Assembly: GCA_944389195.1 (NCBI GenBank)
Contig: CALXLM010000025.1
Coordinates: 1 to 64,000, forward strand
Direction: 5' to 3'
Source: an uncultured Opitutales bacterium
GTDB taxonomy: Bacteria > Verrucomicrobiota > Verrucomicrobiia > Opitutales > Intestinicryptomonadaceae
Length of the DNA: 64,000 nt
Part shown: positions 16,252 through 25,536 of the stretch, piece after piece
Position numbering within the stretch: the stretch's first letter is position 1
Layout: the number at the start of each line of letters is the position of its first letter
The notes under the pieces: model-generated
Told to the model about the DNA's origin: nothing
Seen by the model: the letters and a program-made list of their open reading frames with translations, nothing else
The model's database searches: none
Made by a program: the position numbers and the translations under genes

Positions 16252-18536
16252 TTTTCCTTTTTCGGGTCGGCGACGTCGCGCAGTATGTCTCCGAGCATGT
16301 TGAAAGCCAGAACTGTTGCAAATATTGCCACACCCGGGCTTAAAAGCCACCAGAATCCCAGCATTAAGACTTTTGTGTCGTTTTGTGCCTGTGCGAGCAT
16401 CAGACCCCATGACGCCGACGGCTCCTGAATTCCCAATCCGAGAAACGACAGCGCGGCTTCGCCCAAAATATAGCCCGGAATTGACAGCGTAGCCCCAACT
16501 ATGAGATAGCTTAGAACGTTGGGCAAAAAGTGTTTCAATATTATTTTAACGGGCGATTCCCCCATGGATTTTGCGGCCTGAACGTATTGGCTTCCGGCAA
16601 GCGAAAGCGACATGCCCCTTATGACGCGCGCCGTAGATGCCCAGCCGAAAAACGAAAGAATTATTACAATCATCAGGTACATTTGCGCGCTGTCGAAATG
16701 CGGCGCGAGTGCCGAGCGCATGGCTAAAAGAAGATACAGCCCCGGGACGGCCATCAGAAATTCCACAAACCTCATAGAAATAAAGTCGAATGTACCGCCG
16801 AAATATCCCGCAAGGCCGCCGACGATGAATCCTATGACCATGGTTATGGCTATCCCGATAAACCCTATGCTAAGCGATATTCTGGCTCCGTAAAGCAGCC
16901 GCGAGAATATGTCCCGTCCTGTGGAGTCGGAACCGAGCAGAAATATTCTTGCGTCGGGTTGGTCGGAGTCGGCGGAGAAAAGTTTTACGTTAAAAGGTAT
17001 GAGCCCGAAAATCTTGTAATCGTTGCCCTCCACCGGCGCAAAAAACCTTACCTTTATTCCCTTTCCCTCCACCGGCTTGTATTTGGCGACGCTCGGATCG
17101 ACATTCTCATATACTTTGGCGTAAAGGGCCCCGTCTTTGAAAAAGAGTCCCGTAGGCGGATGGAAGGATTTGTCAAGGCATTGGCGGGTAGGCTCGTAGG
17201 GCGCTATCACGGGCGCAAAAAGAGCGGCGATATACATCGCGCCAAGAGCCGCCAAAGCGGCGGCCCCGCGGATGTTTTTCAAGGTCGGGCCGAGCAGGTT
17301 TTTGCAGAAAAAAATTCCGGCCCAGGCAAGGCCCGCTACAAGAAGAACGCAAAGGACTGCAACGGCGAAAAATATAATCCATGTGGCGCCGGTTTTGATA
17401 GCCTCGAAAAAGTCCGGGAATTTTTCGGACACGAACGTCGCGAAAACGACGATTAATATTACTGCCGCAAAGAATGCCGCAAGTTTCGAATAGGGTATTT
17501 TTTCGTTGTCGAGTCGTATCCTCGGGTCGGTCGCGGCCAGAAGAATGTCGGCGACGAGCTGTCCGACAACGAGCATGGCGCATCCCATGATTACGCCCGC
17601 CATGACCACGTATTGGTCCTGTTTGACAATAGCCGCGTAGATTAGCTGCCCCAATCCGGGATAGTTCATGACGTTTTCTACAAGAAGGGCACCCGACAAC
17701 AGCCCGGCAAACGCGAATCCGAAAGATGTCACAATCGGGTTTATCGCGTTTCTGAGGACGTGTTTAAACATGACGGCGTTTTCAGAAAGGCCCTTGGCGC
17801 GGGCGGTGGTGACGAATTCGGCTTTTGAATAGTCCAAAAAGTTTCCGCGCATTACCCTCATCATCGACGCTATGCCTCCGAGCGAAAGGACTACCGTAGG
17901 AAGCACGAGATGTCTGGCGTAATCGGCGAACTGCTGCGGCACGGACATGAAATCGTGCATGATTGAAACTTGTCCGCCAGTCGGAAACAACCCGGTAGTT
18001 GCCGCAAAGAGCACCGCAAGCAGCGCGAGGAAAAAATACGGTATGCTGAGCGCCGCGTATGACAGGAACGCGGCGGTTCTGTCGAAAAATGAATCGCGTT
18101 TTACGGCAGCCAAGACGCCGAGCGGCACCGCTATTGCGTATGTGAGAAGGGTGCTTGCCAGCGCGAGCCACAAAGTGGGCATGAGGCGCTGCCCGATAAG
18201 TTCGGTCACTGGAATTTTGTAGCTCCATGAATATCCGAAATCCGGGGCTCCGAAATATACAGGCGGTTTGCCCTCGCGCATGCCCTCCGGAAGCAGGAAA
18301 GATGTTTTTATCGGCGATACGCCGTTAAGCCAGCGCCCGTATTGTACATACCACGGCTTGTCCAAACCCAGTCTTATTTCCTCCTGCTTGACAATTTCGG
18401 GGCTTATATCCTTTGAATTTCGCGCTTCGCTTAAAAAATCGCCCGGAGCCAGATACATAAGCAAAAAAACCATAAGGCTTATTCCTATCATTAATGGAAT
18501 AAGCGACAATAGGCGTCTGGCTATAAACCTTGTCAT
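16248..18536 (-). CDS. Fused DppB-DppC-type peptide/nickel ABC transporter permease
   Basis: A 762-residue protein that joins both permease subunits of a peptide-type ABC importer. Residues 1 to about 340 are DppB-like (start MTRFIARRLLSLIPLMIG; EAA loop FVTTARAKGLSENAV), residues about 450-762 are DppC-like (LGSDSTGRDIFSRLLYG; EAA loop YVQAAKSMGESPVKI). Between them lie about 100 residues with two extra membrane helices, which would keep the second half in the right topology. A solute-binding lipoprotein is encoded just upstream, but no ATPase gene is in the window. The reading frame is uninterrupted, so this is a real fusion. Confidence 0.92.
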   Translation of the reverse strand: MTRFIARRLLSLIPLMIGISLMVFLLMYLAPGDFLSEARNSKDISPEIVKQEEIRLGLDKPWYVQYGRWLNGVSPIKTSFLLPEGMREGKPPVYFGAPDFGYSWSYKIPVTELIGQRLMPTLWLALASTLLTYAIAVPLGVLAAVKRDSFFDRTAAFLSYAALSIPYFFLALLAVLFAATTGLFPTGGQVSIMHDFMSVPQQFADYARHLVLPTVVLSLGGIASMMRVMRGNFLDYSKAEFVTTARAKGLSENAVMFKHVLRNAINPIVTSFGFAFAGLLSGALLVENVMNYPGLGQLIYAAIVKQDQYVVMAGVIMGCAMLVVGQLVADILLAATDPRIRLDNEKIPYSKLAAFFAAVILIVVFATFVSEKFPDFFEAIKTGATWIIFFAVAVLCVLLVAGLAWAGIFFCKNLLGPTLKNIRGAAALAALGAMYIAALFAPVIAPYEPTRQCLDKSFHPPTGLFFKDGALYAKVYENVDPSVAKYKPVEGKGIKVRFFAPVEGNDYKIFGLIPFNVKLFSADSDQPDARIFLLGSDSTGRDIFSRLLYGARISLSIGFIGIAITMVIGFIVGGLAGYFGGTFDFISMRFVEFLMAVPGLYLLLAMRSALAPHFDSAQMYLMIVIILSFFGWASTARVIRGMSLSLAGSQYVQAAKSMGESPVKIILKHFLPNVLSYLIVGATLSIPGYILGEAALSFLGLGIQEPSASWGLMLAQAQNDTKVLMLGFWWLLSPGVAIFATVLAFNMLGDILRDVADPKKEK

Positions 18537-18545
18537 TTGCGTTTT

Positions 18546-20393
18546 TTATTCTTGCCCGTCCGATTTGTAAAGCTCGTCGATGTTCCATATTATGGAGCCC
18601 AGGGGCGGAATGCGCACATTGCGCCATTCGCCCGATATGCCCGAATAGCTCATTGGCGTGACGAGATAGAGCAGGGGAAGCTCTTCGGAGAATATGGACT
18701 GCATTTCAAAAATCAGGCGTTTTCTGGCTTCCGGATTCATTTCGATTTCCTGTCGGTCCATAATTTCGTCAATTCTCTTTTCCCATTCCGTTGCGGGGGA
18801 TTTCTGCCGCGGGTTCCATACGTGCAGAAAACCGTCGGAACGGTATATTGCCTTTCCGCCGGAAGGGTCTCCGCCTCCGGTGAACCCCATCATGGCCGCT
18901 TCGTAGTCGAAAGTGTTGTCTATTTTGGATATGATTGTTCCAAAGTCCAAAAATTTTAGCCTTACATCGATGCCGACCGCCTTCATGTTTTCGACAAACG
19001 TAGTGGCCATCACAGTGGAGTTTTGGGAGCCGTCGGCGACTATGAATTCAAACTCCACCGGATTTCCACTGGAATCGGAGAGCCTGCCTGACGAATCGTA
19101 TTTGAAGCCGGCCTCGAGAAAAAGCCTGCGAGAGTTTTCCGGAGAGTAAACGTATTTTTTCGTCTTCGGGTTGTGCCATTTTTTGTTTGCAGGGCTTATT
19201 ATGGAGTTGAGCTTTTGCGCCCGCGAAAACCACACGCTTTTTATGAGGCCGTCCCTGTCGATTGCCGACATTACCGCATGCCTAAATTTTTTGTTCGAAA
19301 ACCATTTGAATTTGTAGGGCTTAATGTATGGAACGCCTTTTTCATTTTTGCCGGGATTTTGGTTGAACCAAACAAAGGATATGCTCGAATCGGGGCCGCG
19401 TTCGTATATTTTGAAGCCGTACGTTTCGGCGTATCTCGAAACCCACGCGTAGTCGTTTGCGCCCACTTCCGCGGCGTCGCACTGCCCAGTGGCGAACAGA
19501 ATGGTTGAGGTGTTTGCGTCGGCCACAAATTTGTAAATGAGAAAGTCAAGATAGGGGAGTCTGTTGCCTTTTTTGTCGGCCCGCCAATAGTGCGGGTTGG
19601 GCTGCATTACGAGCCTTTCTCCGGGTTTGTACGAAAACAGCATGAAGGGCCCCGACGAAACTATTTCAGAAGGGGAATTTATCGCTGTTTGCGTTGACCA
19701 TGCCTGTTGCAGCGAGCCGTCGTCAACCGCTTTTTGGAGTTTGTGTTTCGGAAGTATTTCAATAAATCCTATGTCGTTCAGAAAGGGGGCATAAACCTTT
19801 TTGGTTTTGAACTCTACTATGTACTTTCCGATTTTTTTATATTTTATCGGTTCGCCGCCAATTGTGTATTGGCCGGCGTAGCGAGACGGATATTTTAAAA
19901 GGGGACGCTTTGTGGTTTTGTCGAGCTTGGGATTTCCGGATTCGTCGAGCTGCGGCTCGAAAATCGCATCGAACGTAAAGACGACGTCGTCCGCGGTTAT
20001 TTCCCTGCCGTCGGAGAATCTTACGCCTTCGCGCAACTTAAAAGTGTAGGTTTTGCCGCCGTCGGATATCGTCCAAGACTCGGCAAGCGCCGGTACGACC
20101 TCCTCTTTTATGGGGTCGTATGTCACCAGAGGCGACAGCATTAGGGATATTGCCTGCGACGAATACGCGTCGGTGGACATTAGCGGGTTGAAAGTCTTGG
20201 GCTCCTGCGCAGCCGCGAGCACAAACACCCCGCCGTACTGTCCGGGTTCGCATTCGGCGGTTTCTATTCCCTTCGGAAGCGGAAATTTACCCCTTTCTAT
20301 TTGCGGGGGTTCGGAACACGACGAAAGCAACGCAATCGCCGCCGCGCACAGCGTTGCGGCCAGCGGTTTTATGGGTGTTCCTATGATTTTCAT
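18546..20393 (-). CDS. Peptide-type ABC transporter solute-binding lipoprotein (SBP_bac_5)
   Basis: A 615-residue family 5 solute-binding protein. A lipoprotein signal ends at Cys26 (LLSSC). The family pattern is clear: FNPLMSTDAYSSQ, then LAESWTISDGGKTYTFKLR and VRFSDGREITADDVVFT. It would bind a peptide or similar oligomer in the periplasm for the fused permease nine bases downstream. Its ATG overlaps the tatC stop by four bases. Confidence 0.93.
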   Translation of the reverse strand: MKIIGTPIKPLAATLCAAAIALLSSCSEPPQIERGKFPLPKGIETAECEPGQYGGVFVLAAAQEPKTFNPLMSTDAYSSQAISLMLSPLVTYDPIKEEVVPALAESWTISDGGKTYTFKLREGVRFSDGREITADDVVFTFDAIFEPQLDESGNPKLDKTTKRPLLKYPSRYAGQYTIGGEPIKYKKIGKYIVEFKTKKVYAPFLNDIGFIEILPKHKLQKAVDDGSLQQAWSTQTAINSPSEIVSSGPFMLFSYKPGERLVMQPNPHYWRADKKGNRLPYLDFLIYKFVADANTSTILFATGQCDAAEVGANDYAWVSRYAETYGFKIYERGPDSSISFVWFNQNPGKNEKGVPYIKPYKFKWFSNKKFRHAVMSAIDRDGLIKSVWFSRAQKLNSIISPANKKWHNPKTKKYVYSPENSRRLFLEAGFKYDSSGRLSDSSGNPVEFEFIVADGSQNSTVMATTFVENMKAVGIDVRLKFLDFGTIISKIDNTFDYEAAMMGFTGGGDPSGGKAIYRSDGFLHVWNPRQKSPATEWEKRIDEIMDRQEIEMNPEARKRLIFEMQSIFSEELPLLYLVTPMSYSGISGEWRNVRIPPLGSIIWNIDELYKSDGQE

Positions 20394-21760
20394 GCGGTTT
20401 TGTCGTCGCCGGCCCGGCTTTCGCCTCCCGTTTCCGGTTTGGCGGGCGTTTCGTTTAAAGACCAGTCGGGAGACATAAAACTCGTATCGACGCGGTTTAA
20501 ATTCCAGTCGGGAGCGAAGTCGGGAACGGGATGTTGCGGCGTGTCGTAGTCCATGTATGGATCCAGCGGATAGTTTTCGTCGTCGAATTCGTATCCGTAG
20601 GATTCCATGTCGTCGTCGATTTTATTGGGGTCGTAGTCGTCCGGTATGGATTCCTGCCCGTAGCGCGACTTGTCGATTTCAAATTCGGCGGCTTCCTCCG
20701 CCTTTTCTGCTTCTGCCTCCGCAATGCGTTCCCGCGCCATCGCCCGGATATACTCCTGCCGCTCCTTCTCGTCTTCAATTTCCTCTTTGCGCTCACGTTC
20801 GGCTTCGCGGCGCAATTTGTTTTTGCGCATTTTTGCGCCTAATCTGAGCGCTATTTCGTACATCAGATAGAGCGGGATTGTGAGGGATACCTGCGTTATG
20901 AAATCGGGCGGGGTGATTACGGTGGCGAAGATCAGTATGATTAAAAACACTATTCTGCGGTTTTTCTTTAGCCATTCCACGTTTAGGACGCCTAGATATA
21001 TGAGAATGACCTGCAATAGCGGAGCCTCGAAAACCACCCCCACCGCGAGCGTCAAAAACAGAACCATGCTGTAATAGGACTGCGCGTCGGGGAACATCTC
21101 CATCTGCATCGACTCGGACATGTACGACATGAACGCTATTCCCATTGGCAGCATGAATCCGAATGCGAAAGCAACCCCCACGCAAAACAGAATTATGGCG
21201 GCTATAATACCCGGGCGCAAAAGCTTCTTTTCCTCCCGCGTCAGCCCGGGCGCCACAAACTGCACTACGAAATAAAGCATTACCGGAAACGATATTCCGA
21301 GCGCCCCGAGAAAACTTACATAAAACCATACTATTATCGGGGTCGCAAAAGTCATCGAACGCAGCTTTATGGAATCATACCAGTTGTCTTTGCCGTCCCC
21401 CAGCAGGACGGTTTTTTCGTCTTTTGCCACGATATAGTATGGCCCGCTGCGCTTTGCGCGTCCGCTTTCGGCGTTTGCGGACGCGCTTGTGGGGGTCTCG
21501 TCCACAAGATAGACGGGGCCGATTTTCTCGGGGGCGTCGCGTTTTTCCCCTCCTATGCTCAAAAATTCCGTCGAGGCAATTATCTTTTTTGCCGCGTTGA
21601 GCGGATACAGCATGACGGTGTTGAAATATGAAAATCCGCAACCGACGACAATTAGGGCGACGACAAACACAAGCAGCGATTTTAAAATGACTCCGCGCAT
21701 CTCTTCGAGATGCTCCAGAAACGTCATTTCACCTTCGTTGTCGGTCTTTTTTGGGGCCAT
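20390..21760 (-). CDS. tatC: TatC with enlarged first periplasmic loop and long acidic C-terminal tail
   Basis: A 456-residue TatC, against about 250 usually. The signal-peptide-binding motif FLEHLEEMR is at 14-22 and the second conserved Glu is in VVFEAPLL. Six helices are visible. Two additions stand out: an insert of about 55 residues in the first periplasmic loop (about 72-130) and a C-terminal tail of about 140 residues (after 315), first a charged coiled-coil-like stretch of Arg/Glu and then an Asp/Tyr/Pro-rich part in the cytoplasm. It is the central receptor of the twin-arginine pathway, needed by the GMC small subunit. tatA/B are not in the window. Confidence 0.93.
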   Translation of the reverse strand: MAPKKTDNEGEMTFLEHLEEMRGVILKSLLVFVVALIVVGCGFSYFNTVMLYPLNAAKKIIASTEFLSIGGEKRDAPEKIGPVYLVDETPTSASANAESGRAKRSGPYYIVAKDEKTVLLGDGKDNWYDSIKLRSMTFATPIIVWFYVSFLGALGISFPVMLYFVVQFVAPGLTREEKKLLRPGIIAAIILFCVGVAFAFGFMLPMGIAFMSYMSESMQMEMFPDAQSYYSMVLFLTLAVGVVFEAPLLQVILIYLGVLNVEWLKKNRRIVFLIILIFATVITPPDFITQVSLTIPLYLMYEIALRLGAKMRKNKLRREAERERKEEIEDEKERQEYIRAMARERIAEAEAEKAEEAAEFEIDKSRYGQESIPDDYDPNKIDDDMESYGYEFDDENYPLDPYMDYDTPQHPVPDFAPDWNLNRVDTSFMSPDWSLNETPAKPETGGESRAGDDKTA

Positions 21761-21785
21761 CGGAGTATGTTGCGTTTTTTTGCTG

Positions 21786-24233
21786 TTATGACGCCCTCAA
21801 TTTGCGTTTTTTGGAAAGTTCGGCGCATATGGCGTCAAACACCCCGTTGACCTCGTCTGTCTGCAGGGTCTTTTCCGCAGACCTGAACGAAAGCGCGTAG
21901 GCGAGGCTTTTGCATTCCTCACCGACTCCCTTTCCCCTATATATATCGAAAAGTTCCACGGATTCCAAATCAAAACCTTTCCCCTTCAATTTCTGTTTTG
22001 CGATTCGGCGTATTTCGGATTCGACATCTGCGGCGTTCTCTTCGTTCCCGACGATGATGGCTACGTCGCGGGAGGCGGCTGGGAACTGGCTGAAAGGCCT
22101 GAATTTCTCGGAGCCTTTTTTTGAGCGTCCAGCCACTTCGGGTTTAAACGCTATTTCGCCGGCGTAAACGGTGCGTCCAATTCCCAAATCGCGCAGGTGT
22201 GCGGCGCTGATTGCGCCGAACCTTACAGTAAAGCCCTCCCGCTTTTCCGATCCGAACGCAGCGGAGAACCCCTCCTGCCACATGGGTTCGCGCGAGGCTT
22301 GAAAATTGAACCGCGACGCGTCTATGCCGAGAACGCCGAGAATGTCGCAGGCGAATTCCTTTGCGGTGAAAAAGTCGGGAGAACCGCGTTTTTCCCAAAC
22401 TCGCTTTGAAGGGTCGGGCGCGATTGCGAAGGCGGTGGCTGCCAATTCGCAAATTTCTCCGCCCGCGTCGGGACGGAATATTTTTCCGTTTTCAAAGAAC
22501 CCATAAAAGTCGTTTCCGTTCGATATGTTCAGAAGCACCGTGTCGAGCAGCCCGTCCAACAGGGAAGGGCGAAGCGAGTCCTGGTCGGACGTTAGGGGGT
22601 TTGCAAGCTTCAAATATTCGGTGTTGGCGTGCGTTTTCGATATTTTTGCGCTGTCCCTTAGAGTGTAGTTTTGACATTCGTTTAGGCCGCGGGCCGCCAG
22701 AAAGTCGGCAACGGCGCAGTTGTATTTGAAAAGCCGGTCGTCGTCGCGCAATCCGGCGGTTCCCGCCATTTCTGTTTCCGGTATTTTTTCGGTTCCGTAT
22801 ATTCTGACGAATTCCTCAACCAAGTCGATCGGGCGGTCCACTTCGCTCCTGAACGACGGAACGCAAACTGACAATTTCTCCCCGCATGCCGAAACGCCGA
22901 AACCGAGCGATTCGAACGCTTTTACTGCGTCCTCCTGTGAAATCTCGAATCCGAGCCTGTCGATCATGTATGGGATTGCAATTTCCACGATTCTGTCTCC
23001 GCGGGGCGCATTCCCAACTTTGCAAGTCGTTTCGCATACGCTTCCTCCGGCGGTTTCCAGAATGAGATCAACAGCCCTGCGAGAGGCTTCCAGCGTTGAT
23101 TGCGGATCGACATCGCGCGCAAACCTATACGACGAATCGGTGTTGATTGCGTATTTGCGGCTTGTTGCGCGGACGTTTCCAGGGTTGAAATATGCCGATT
23201 CTATTACGACGTCCAAAGTGTCGTCCGTCACTTCCGAATCGAGTCCGCCCATTATTCCTGCAAGGGCTACAGGCCCTTCGCCGTCGCATATAAGGGTGGC
23301 CTCAGGCGTAAGGGAGTGCTCCTTGCCGTCGAGAGTGCGGATTTTTTCCCCATCCAAGGCTTGGCGCACAGAAATCTTTTTGCCGCGGATTTTTGAGGCG
23401 TCGAAGGCGTGCAGCGGCTGCCCGTACTCCATTAAAACATAGTTTGTGACGTCCACGACGTTGTTGATGGACCTGAGCCCCACCGATTCAAGGTCGCGGC
23501 GCAGCCATTCCGGGCTTGGGGCTATTTTTACGCCCTTAATCGACGCGGCCGTGTAAAGCGGGCAGTTTGCGGTTTGCGATTCTACCGATTCAAGAAGCGC
23601 TCCGTCCGGCTTTTCGGAATATAGGGGGGTGTATTTCAGTTCGGGTTTTTTTAGCTTTCTTCCGAACTTTGCGGCTATTTCGCGCGCCACACCGATGTGG
23701 CTGAGGCAGTCTCCGCGGTTTGCAGTAAGCTCGATTTCAAAAACCGTGTCGGAGTCTTTAAATACGTCGTTTATTGGAGTTCCTATTTCCGGCCGTTCCG
23801 CAAGTATCAAGAGCCCGCTGTGGTCGGTTCCCAGTCCGAGCTCGCGCGCCGAGCACATCATTCCGTTGCTTTCAACGCCGCGCAGGCGGGAAACCTTTAT
23901 CTCGAAAACTCCGCCGTCCGGCGCTGGCAATTTAGCACCGGGAAGCGCAACCGGAACGCGGTCGCCGACCTTATAGTTTGTGGCTCCGCACACTATTTGT
24001 ATCGGTTCTTTTACGGAATCGACCCTTACCATGCATACGCCCAGCTTGTCCGCATTCGGGTGCTGCTCCCTGCTTAGAATTTCGCCCACGATGACATCGT
24101 TGAGGGGCTTTAGGCCGATAGTCTCTACATTTTCGACTTCGAGCCCCAACATGGGCAACGCTTCGGCGATTTCGTCGGCGGAAAGGTCGGAAATATCCGC
24201 GTATTTATTTAACCATTTTAAGCTGATTTTCAT
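21786..24233 (-). CDS. pheT: Phenylalanyl-tRNA synthetase beta chain
   Basis: An 815-residue protein of normal bacterial length. Order: N-terminal tRNA-binding EMAP-like domain (about 40-150), B3/B4 editing domain, B5 domain, catalytic-like core, and the C-terminal anticodon-binding domain with FSQFPAASRDVAI. It pairs with PheS in an alpha2-beta2 enzyme that charges tRNA-Phe. It follows pheS by 24 bases and precedes tatC by 25. Confidence 0.97.
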   Translation of the reverse strand: MKISLKWLNKYADISDLSADEIAEALPMLGLEVENVETIGLKPLNDVIVGEILSREQHPNADKLGVCMVRVDSVKEPIQIVCGATNYKVGDRVPVALPGAKLPAPDGGVFEIKVSRLRGVESNGMMCSARELGLGTDHSGLLILAERPEIGTPINDVFKDSDTVFEIELTANRGDCLSHIGVAREIAAKFGRKLKKPELKYTPLYSEKPDGALLESVESQTANCPLYTAASIKGVKIAPSPEWLRRDLESVGLRSINNVVDVTNYVLMEYGQPLHAFDASKIRGKKISVRQALDGEKIRTLDGKEHSLTPEATLICDGEGPVALAGIMGGLDSEVTDDTLDVVIESAYFNPGNVRATSRKYAINTDSSYRFARDVDPQSTLEASRRAVDLILETAGGSVCETTCKVGNAPRGDRIVEIAIPYMIDRLGFEISQEDAVKAFESLGFGVSACGEKLSVCVPSFRSEVDRPIDLVEEFVRIYGTEKIPETEMAGTAGLRDDDRLFKYNCAVADFLAARGLNECQNYTLRDSAKISKTHANTEYLKLANPLTSDQDSLRPSLLDGLLDTVLLNISNGNDFYGFFENGKIFRPDAGGEICELAATAFAIAPDPSKRVWEKRGSPDFFTAKEFACDILGVLGIDASRFNFQASREPMWQEGFSAAFGSEKREGFTVRFGAISAAHLRDLGIGRTVYAGEIAFKPEVAGRSKKGSEKFRPFSQFPAASRDVAIIVGNEENAADVESEIRRIAKQKLKGKGFDLESVELFDIYRGKGVGEECKSLAYALSFRSAEKTLQTDEVNGVFDAICAELSKKRKLRAS

Positions 24234-24257
24234 TTTGAAATTTATTCCGTTGGCGGT

Positions 24258-25301
24258 TTAGTAGGCGAACTGTTTAAGGAAGCGGGTGTCGTTTGAATAG
24301 AAATGGCGGATGTCGTCTATGGAGTGCATAAGCAGGGCGATGCGCTCCACGCCTATGCCGAACGCATATCCGCTGAAGGTGTCCGGATCGAGGCCCACGT
24401 TGGAAAGCACGTTGGGGTCCACCATGCCGCATCCGAGAATCTCTATCCAACGGTCGCTCAGCCTTCCGAGGTCGGAGGCCATAAAGTCGACTTCGAAGCT
24501 CGGTTCCGTGAACGGGAAGAAACTCGGGCGCAGCCGCGTCTTTGCGGATGAGCCGAACAGGTTTTTAAATAGATAATCCAGCGCCGATTTTAGGTCGGTA
24601 AGCTTTACGTTTCTGTCGACGTATAGGCCCTCTATCTGGTGGAAATTGGCCGAGTGGGTGGCGTCCACAGTGTCGCGGCGGAAGGCCCGTCCCGGGGCGA
24701 GTATCTTTATCGGCGCTCCCTCCTTTATCATGGCTCGGATTTGGACCGACGAAGTATGGCTGCGCAGAATGTAAAGTTCGTCGGAATGTTTTGACACGTT
24801 CGAGGCCCTCGTGTTGCGCGGCATAAAAAGCGTGTCCTGCGCGTCGCGCGCCGGGTGGTCCGGCGGCGTGTTTAGGGCGTCGAAGCAGAACCATTCGGTT
24901 TCCAGGTCGGTTGCCTCGGCAACGGTAAATCCGGCGCGTTTGAATATGTCGCAGATTCTCCTCACAGTTATGGTTAGCGGGTGTATGGTGCCTTTGGCAA
25001 TGTCGATTGTCGGCAGGGAAATATCGGGTTTTTCGCCGAGAGCCGTCGCCATTTCCTCGCTTTCTATTCTCGCGTAGGCGTTTGCTATCAAAGGTTCTAT
25101 TTCGCGTTTTGCGGCGTTAATAAGCTTGCCTGCGGCGGGGCGGGCGCTTTTGTCGAGCGTTGGAATGAGTTTCATCAGCGCGGTGAGCTCGCCGTTCGGA
25201 CCCGTTATTGAGGCGCCGATATTGGCGACCTCCGTTTTTGTTTTTGCCGCCGGCAGAGCGCTTTTCGCCTTTTCCAAAATATCGTTGATTTTATCTTCCA
25301 T
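24258..25301 (-). CDS. pheS: Phenylalanyl-tRNA synthetase alpha chain
   Basis: A 347-residue protein. An N-terminal coiled coil (about 1-90) leads into the class II catalytic core: motif 2 around GRAFRRDTVDATHSANFHQIEG and motif 3 near the C-terminus, GIGVERIALLMHSIDD. It is the catalytic subunit paired with PheT. It has no rplT directly upstream as in many bacteria; a 3.7-kb secreted-protein gene intervenes. Confidence 0.97.
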   Translation of the reverse strand: MEDKINDILEKAKSALPAAKTKTEVANIGASITGPNGELTALMKLIPTLDKSARPAAGKLINAAKREIEPLIANAYARIESEEMATALGEKPDISLPTIDIAKGTIHPLTITVRRICDIFKRAGFTVAEATDLETEWFCFDALNTPPDHPARDAQDTLFMPRNTRASNVSKHSDELYILRSHTSSVQIRAMIKEGAPIKILAPGRAFRRDTVDATHSANFHQIEGLYVDRNVKLTDLKSALDYLFKNLFGSSAKTRLRPSFFPFTEPSFEVDFMASDLGRLSDRWIEILGCGMVDPNVLSNVGLDPDTFSGYAFGIGVERIALLMHSIDDIRHFYSNDTRFLKQFAY

Positions 25302-25424
25302 AACTAATTCTTTCCCCGCCTTTTTTCCCGCGGCGGGACTTTATAAAATTAAACCATACAAATCAATTTCGCCGCGCGGATTTGGCAAGCATTTTTTATC
25401 CCCGCAGCCCTTTGTCGCTGGGCG

Positions 25425-25485
25425 CAAAAACGACGAAGCGCCGCGCCGGACCCCCCCGTGCGTCGGGCGGTTCGGCGCGGCGCTT
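25425..25485 (-). terminator. Strong rho-independent terminator
   Basis: A perfect 13-base stem (25436-25448 with 25473-25485) is followed on the minus strand by a T-run at 25430-25426. It lies 52 bases after the DUF4091-type gene and isolates it from pheS. Confidence 0.75.
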
Positions 25486-25536
25486 CCCGGGCGGGCGCGC
25501 GGGGAAAAGGCCTTTGCGGCGCTTTCTGCCGGCAGA

